Assembly: GCA_036276235.1 (NCBI GenBank)
Contig: DATBDZ010000084.1
Coordinates: 1-7,584, forward strand
Source: JANWHF01 sp036276235
GTDB lineage: Bacteria > Planctomycetota > Phycisphaerae > Tepidisphaerales > Tepidisphaeraceae
Length of the DNA stretch: 7,584 nucleotides
Direction of reading: 5' to 3'
Of the stretch, positions 5,052 through 7,584 are shown in pieces. Each line of letters starts with the position of its first letter. Within the stretch, counting starts at the first letter, position 1. The notes below the pieces were generated by a model. That model did no database searches, was not told the origin of the DNA, and worked only from the letters and a program-made list of their open reading frames with translations. Made by a program: the position numbers and the translations under genes.

Positions 5052-5366
5052 ATGAATCTTGATAGACGAACATTCATCCTGGGCGTGCTGTCGCTCAGCG
5101 CGGTGATTCTGTTTGCGGCGAATCTTCTGGTGCCGCGCGGCGCTGTTGCCGACACCGCGATCTATAACGACTCGTATCAGCTTCAGACCGGCCGCACCAG
5201 CGGCGGCGGCGAAGCGCTCTACGTCACCGAAAACCGCACCGGTAACATGGCGGTCTTCGTCTATAACCCGACGAGCAAATCCCTGCAGGCGGTCGCCACC
5301 AAGAACGTGATGGCGGCATTCCACGGCGGGAACGTCCCCGCTCCGGCCCGCGGATATGGCCGGTAA
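5052..5366 (+). CDS. Small exported protein, paralogue 2, twin-arginine-like signal, unknown function
   Basis: A 104-residue protein homologous to the preceding gene's product. Its N-terminus MNLDRRTFILGVLSL has adjacent arginines followed by Thr-Phe, close to the Tat consensus, then a hydrophobic stretch (9-27) and an AVA site (31-33). The exported part contains a Gly-rich turn (TSGGGE, 49-54) and EALYVTENRTGNMAVFVYN (54-72), which resembles the YVTN-type beta-propeller repeat unit. After the shared core the sequence continues as KNVMAAFHGGN and ends PARGYGR, similar to the Gly-Arg end of its neighbour. There is no cysteine. The stop codon shares one base with the bioB start (TAATG). One blade is too little for a propeller, so assembly from several chains or a different small fold must be considered. 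Function unknown. Confidence 0.75.
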   Translation: MNLDRRTFILGVLSLSAVILFAANLLVPRGAVADTAIYNDSYQLQTGRTSGGGEALYVTENRTGNMAVFVYNPTSKSLQAVATKNVMAAFHGGNVPAPARGYGR

Positions 5367-6442
5367 TGCTGATGAGCCGTACTCTTGAAGAATTCCAAAC
5401 GCCGGCCGACCGACATGACGGCCAGCCGGCGCAGGTCCGCCATGATTGGACAATCGAGCAAGTTCGCGCGCTCTTTGATGCGCCGCTGCTCGATCTGGTC
5501 TTTCGCGCCGCCGGCGTTCATCGCACCCATCACGATCCGGCGCAAATCCAGGTTTGCAAGCTGATTTCGATCAAGACCGGCGGCTGCCCGGAGGATTGCA
5601 GCTACTGCTCGCAATCTTCGCGGTATGAAACGCAGGTGAAGGCATCGCCGCTGATGCCTAAAGAGGAAGTGATCGAGATCGCCCGGCGGGCCAAGGCGGC
5701 GGGGGCCAGCCGCGTCTGCATGGGTGCCGCCTGGCGCGAGGTGCGCGATAACAAGCAATTCGATCGCGTGCTGGAAATGGTGCGCGATGTGACCGCCCTG
5801 GGCATCGAAGTCTGCTGCACGCTGGGGATGCTCACCGAAGATCAGGCCCGCAAGCTCGAAGCCGCCGGCCTGTACGCGTACAACCATAATCTCGACACAT
5901 CGGCCGAGTATTACGAGACGATCATCACCACCCGCACGTACGCCGATCGACTCAACACCATCGCCAACGTCCGCAAAACCGGAATCACAGTTTGTTGCGG
6001 CGGTATCCTCGGCTTGGGCGAAAAGCAGGAAGACCGTGTTGCGCTGCTGCATACGCTGGCGACGCTCGATCCTCATCCGGAGTCGGTGCCGGTGAATGTG
6101 CTTTGCCAGGTGCCCGGCACGCCGCTGGAGGATCAGGCGAAAGTGCCGGTATGGGAAACAATCCGCGTCATAGCGGTGGCGCGAATCCTGATGCCCTCGT
6201 CGGTGATTCGTCTTTCAACCGGCAGGGCGGAGATGTCGGTCAGCGATCAGGCGATGTGTTTCATGGCGGGTGCCAACTCCATCTTCTCCAGCGACACTGG
6301 CCGCATGCTGACGCTCGCGCCCTCGCCGGACTATAACGCGGATCGGGAGCTTTTCCGGATTCTGGGCCTGCAGCCGCGCGAGCCGTTTATGGATCGCGCG
6401 CGATCAGCGCCGGCGGAGCCGCAAGCTGTCCTCACGCCGTGA
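5366..6442 (+). CDS. bioB: Biotin synthase BioB
   Basis: Radical SAM enzyme that inserts sulfur into dethiobiotin, the last step of biotin synthesis, in the cytoplasm. The 358-residue length is normal. The CxxxCxxC motif that binds the SAM [4Fe-4S] cluster is C74, C78, C81 in GGCPEDCSYCSQS. The [2Fe-2S] ligands corresponding to E. coli C97, C128, C188 and R260 are C118 (RVCMGAAWR), C150 (EVCCTLG), C210 (TVCCGGI) and R282 (IRLSTGR), with spacing matching E. coli. YNHNLDTS (172-179) and TTRTYADRL are also diagnostic. C151 and C211 are extra cysteines beside ligands. The start at 5366 overlaps the upstream stop; ATG 5372 is an equally possible start, and neither has a clear Shine-Dalgarno, so translation is probably coupled. 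The 3' end overlaps the ketosynthase start by GTGA. Confidence 0.97.
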   Translation: MLMSRTLEEFQTPADRHDGQPAQVRHDWTIEQVRALFDAPLLDLVFRAAGVHRTHHDPAQIQVCKLISIKTGGCPEDCSYCSQSSRYETQVKASPLMPKEEVIEIARRAKAAGASRVCMGAAWREVRDNKQFDRVLEMVRDVTALGIEVCCTLGMLTEDQARKLEAAGLYAYNHNLDTSAEYYETIITTRTYADRLNTIANVRKTGITVCCGGILGLGEKQEDRVALLHTLATLDPHPESVPVNVLCQVPGTPLEDQAKVPVWETIRVIAVARILMPSSVIRLSTGRAEMSVSDQAMCFMAGANSIFSSDTGRMLTLAPSPDYNADRELFRILGLQPREPFMDRARSAPAEPQAVLTP

Positions 6443-7584
6443 CGCGCGCCGTTCACATCACCGGCCTTGGGTTGGCCACGCCGCTGGGCGGAACTCTCGA
6501 CAAAACCTGGCAGGCGCTGCTCGGTTCCAAATACATCATCGATCATGCGCGGGTGTCGGATCTTTGCGATGGACCCGGCCTGCGGATCAATCGTCTGTCG
6601 GCCAGCGTCGCGCGCGAAGCGCTTGCCGGGTCAAACTGGTCGGCATCGCAAATCGCTGGCGCCGCACTGGTCATCGGAACGAGCAAGGGCCCCGTCGATG
6701 GCTGGCTCGCCGAAATCCCCTCCGAATGCGAATGTTTTTATGGGATGTCCGAAGTCGCGGCGCGGCTCGCGGCGGAATTTCGCATCGGCGGTCCGAGGGT
6801 CACGATGTCTGCCGCCTGCGCCAGCGGATTGCATGCGCTGATCCGAGCGACGATGCTCATCCAGCAGGGCGACGCCGACCGCGCGCTGGTCATCGGCGCG
6901 GAGTCATCGCTGCATCCGATGTTCTTGCAAAGCTTTCGCCGGCTGGGCGTGCTGGCGCCGCCGCACATCGGCTGTCGGCCGTTCGATGAGCATCGCAGCG
7001 GATTTCTCATGAGCGAAGCCGCCGCCGCGATTTGCCTGGAGGCCAGTGATTTAACAGAACCACCCAGGGGCCGCATCACGATCGATCGATTTGCCCTGGC
7101 CGGCGATGCCACCAATCTCGTCGGCATCGATCCAGACGGGCGCACGCTTCGTCGATTGCTCAACCAAACAATCGACCATCGCCCCATCAATCTGATGCAC
7201 GCGCATGGCACTGGCACCGCCAGCAACGATCCGATCGAGCTGGCGGCAATTGAAGCCGCTCTTCCTGTTGATCCCACGGGCCAAAAGCCGCATCTTTATT
7301 CGCACAAGGGCGCGCTGGGCCACAGCCTGGGCGCGGCGGGCATGGTGGCGCTGGTCATCAACTGTCTCGCCCATCGTGATCAGATCGTTCCGCCAAACGT
7401 GCGAACTTCAGCACCGCTCGAAGCGGCGGGCTTGCGGATTTCGCAAAAGGCGGAGCGACGCTCGATTGGCCGCAGCGTCGTTGCCGCCTCAGGATTCGGC
7501 GGGGCGGCCGCGGCGGTCTCCATCATCTCTACGGTCATCTCGACGGCACCGGTTGAGTCGTCGGAAGCGATGCCGCCGACCGCG
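6439..7584 (+). CDS. Beta-ketoacyl-ACP synthase (KAS I/II, FabF-like), 3' end outside window
   Basis: Thiolase-fold enzyme that condenses an acyl thioester with malonyl-ACP. The 382 visible codons run to the window edge without a stop. The start is GTG at 6439, overlapping the bioB stop as GTGA; translation reads TRAVHITGLGLATPLG, the standard KAS opening. The active-site Cys-His-His set is complete: C127 in MSAACASGLHAL, H256 in HAHGTGTASND, and K290 and H295 in SHKGALGHSLGAAG, followed by PPNVRTSAP and SGFGGAAAA, the equivalent of the family's GFGGTNA. The N-terminal region before the Cys is about 36 residues shorter than in E. coli FabF, and the Cys-His spacing is also shorter. Cys-His-His chemistry excludes FabH/BioZ-type KAS III. 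Coupling to bioB suggests a part in biotin precursor (pimeloyl) or other acyl-chain synthesis, which is inference; a general fatty-acid role is the alternative. Confidence 0.9.
   Translation, partial: MTRAVHITGLGLATPLGGTLDKTWQALLGSKYIIDHARVSDLCDGPGLRINRLSASVAREALAGSNWSASQIAGAALVIGTSKGPVDGWLAEIPSECECFYGMSEVAARLAAEFRIGGPRVTMSAACASGLHALIRATMLIQQGDADRALVIGAESSLHPMFLQSFRRLGVLAPPHIGCRPFDEHRSGFLMSEAAAAICLEASDLTEPPRGRITIDRFALAGDATNLVGIDPDGRTLRRLLNQTIDHRPINLMHAHGTGTASNDPIELAAIEAALPVDPTGQKPHLYSHKGALGHSLGAAGMVALVINCLAHRDQIVPPNVRTSAPLEAAGLRISQKAERRSIGRSVVAASGFGGAAAAVSIISTVISTAPVESSEAMPPTA

Noticed and set aside
5261..6076. Minus-strand ORF of 271 codons
   Set aside because: Antisense to bioB, whose frame carries every catalytic residue; the ORF is rich in Arg, His and Ala without recognisable motifs.
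6467..7374. Several overlapping ORFs on both strands
   Set aside because: All are shadows of the ketoacyl synthase frame starting at GTG 6439, which stays open to the window edge and contains the full active site.

Overview
The window reads as a chromosomal segment of a moderately GC-rich member of the Planctomycetota. The strongest pointer is the gene at 3911-4408, whose N-terminus carries the literal HYEAAFE signature of the HYExAFE family, which I know only from planctomycetes. A PEP-CTERM surface protein, long palindromic intergenic repeats and heptad repeats fit that lineage. I cannot settle class or genus from sequence alone. No rRNA, tRNA, CRISPR array, transposase or phage gene was seen.

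Layout. (1) 2-799 (+): 3' two fifths of metG (methionyl-tRNA synthetase). (2) 800-1070: repeat-rich intergenic DNA with a 25-bp inverted repeat, an 11-unit heptad tract able to form G-quadruplexes on the minus strand, a 14-bp tandem duplication and a good sigma70-type promoter. (3) 1071-1793 (+): secreted PEP-CTERM protein, tail-to-tail with and overlapping the next gene by 24 bp. (4) 1770-3122 (-): CCA tRNA nucleotidyltransferase/poly(A) polymerase family protein. (5) 3123-3293: a 105-bp palindromic repeat made of two hairpin-bearing arms. (6) 3294-3863 (-): rsmD, 16S rRNA m2G966 methyltransferase. (7) 3911-7584 (+): an apparent six-gene operon: HYExAFE protein with a PD-(D/E)XK-like core, a small two-helix membrane protein, two small exported paralogues, bioB (biotin synthase) and a beta-ketoacyl-ACP synthase that runs off the end.

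How the genes may work together. The minus-strand pair (rsmD and the nucleotidyltransferase) and metG are RNA and translation housekeeping. In the rightward operon the genes are joined by an ATGA overlap, two gaps of about 40 bp with very strong Shine-Dalgarno sites, a TAATG junction and a GTGA overlap. BioB and a ketoacyl synthase together suggest biotin or acyl-chain supply. Why three tiny envelope proteins and a nuclease-like protein share that transcript is unexplained. The two small exported proteins are diverged tandem paralogues whose shared core looks like one beta-propeller blade. This cluster (3911-5366) is the best candidate here for an undescribed system.
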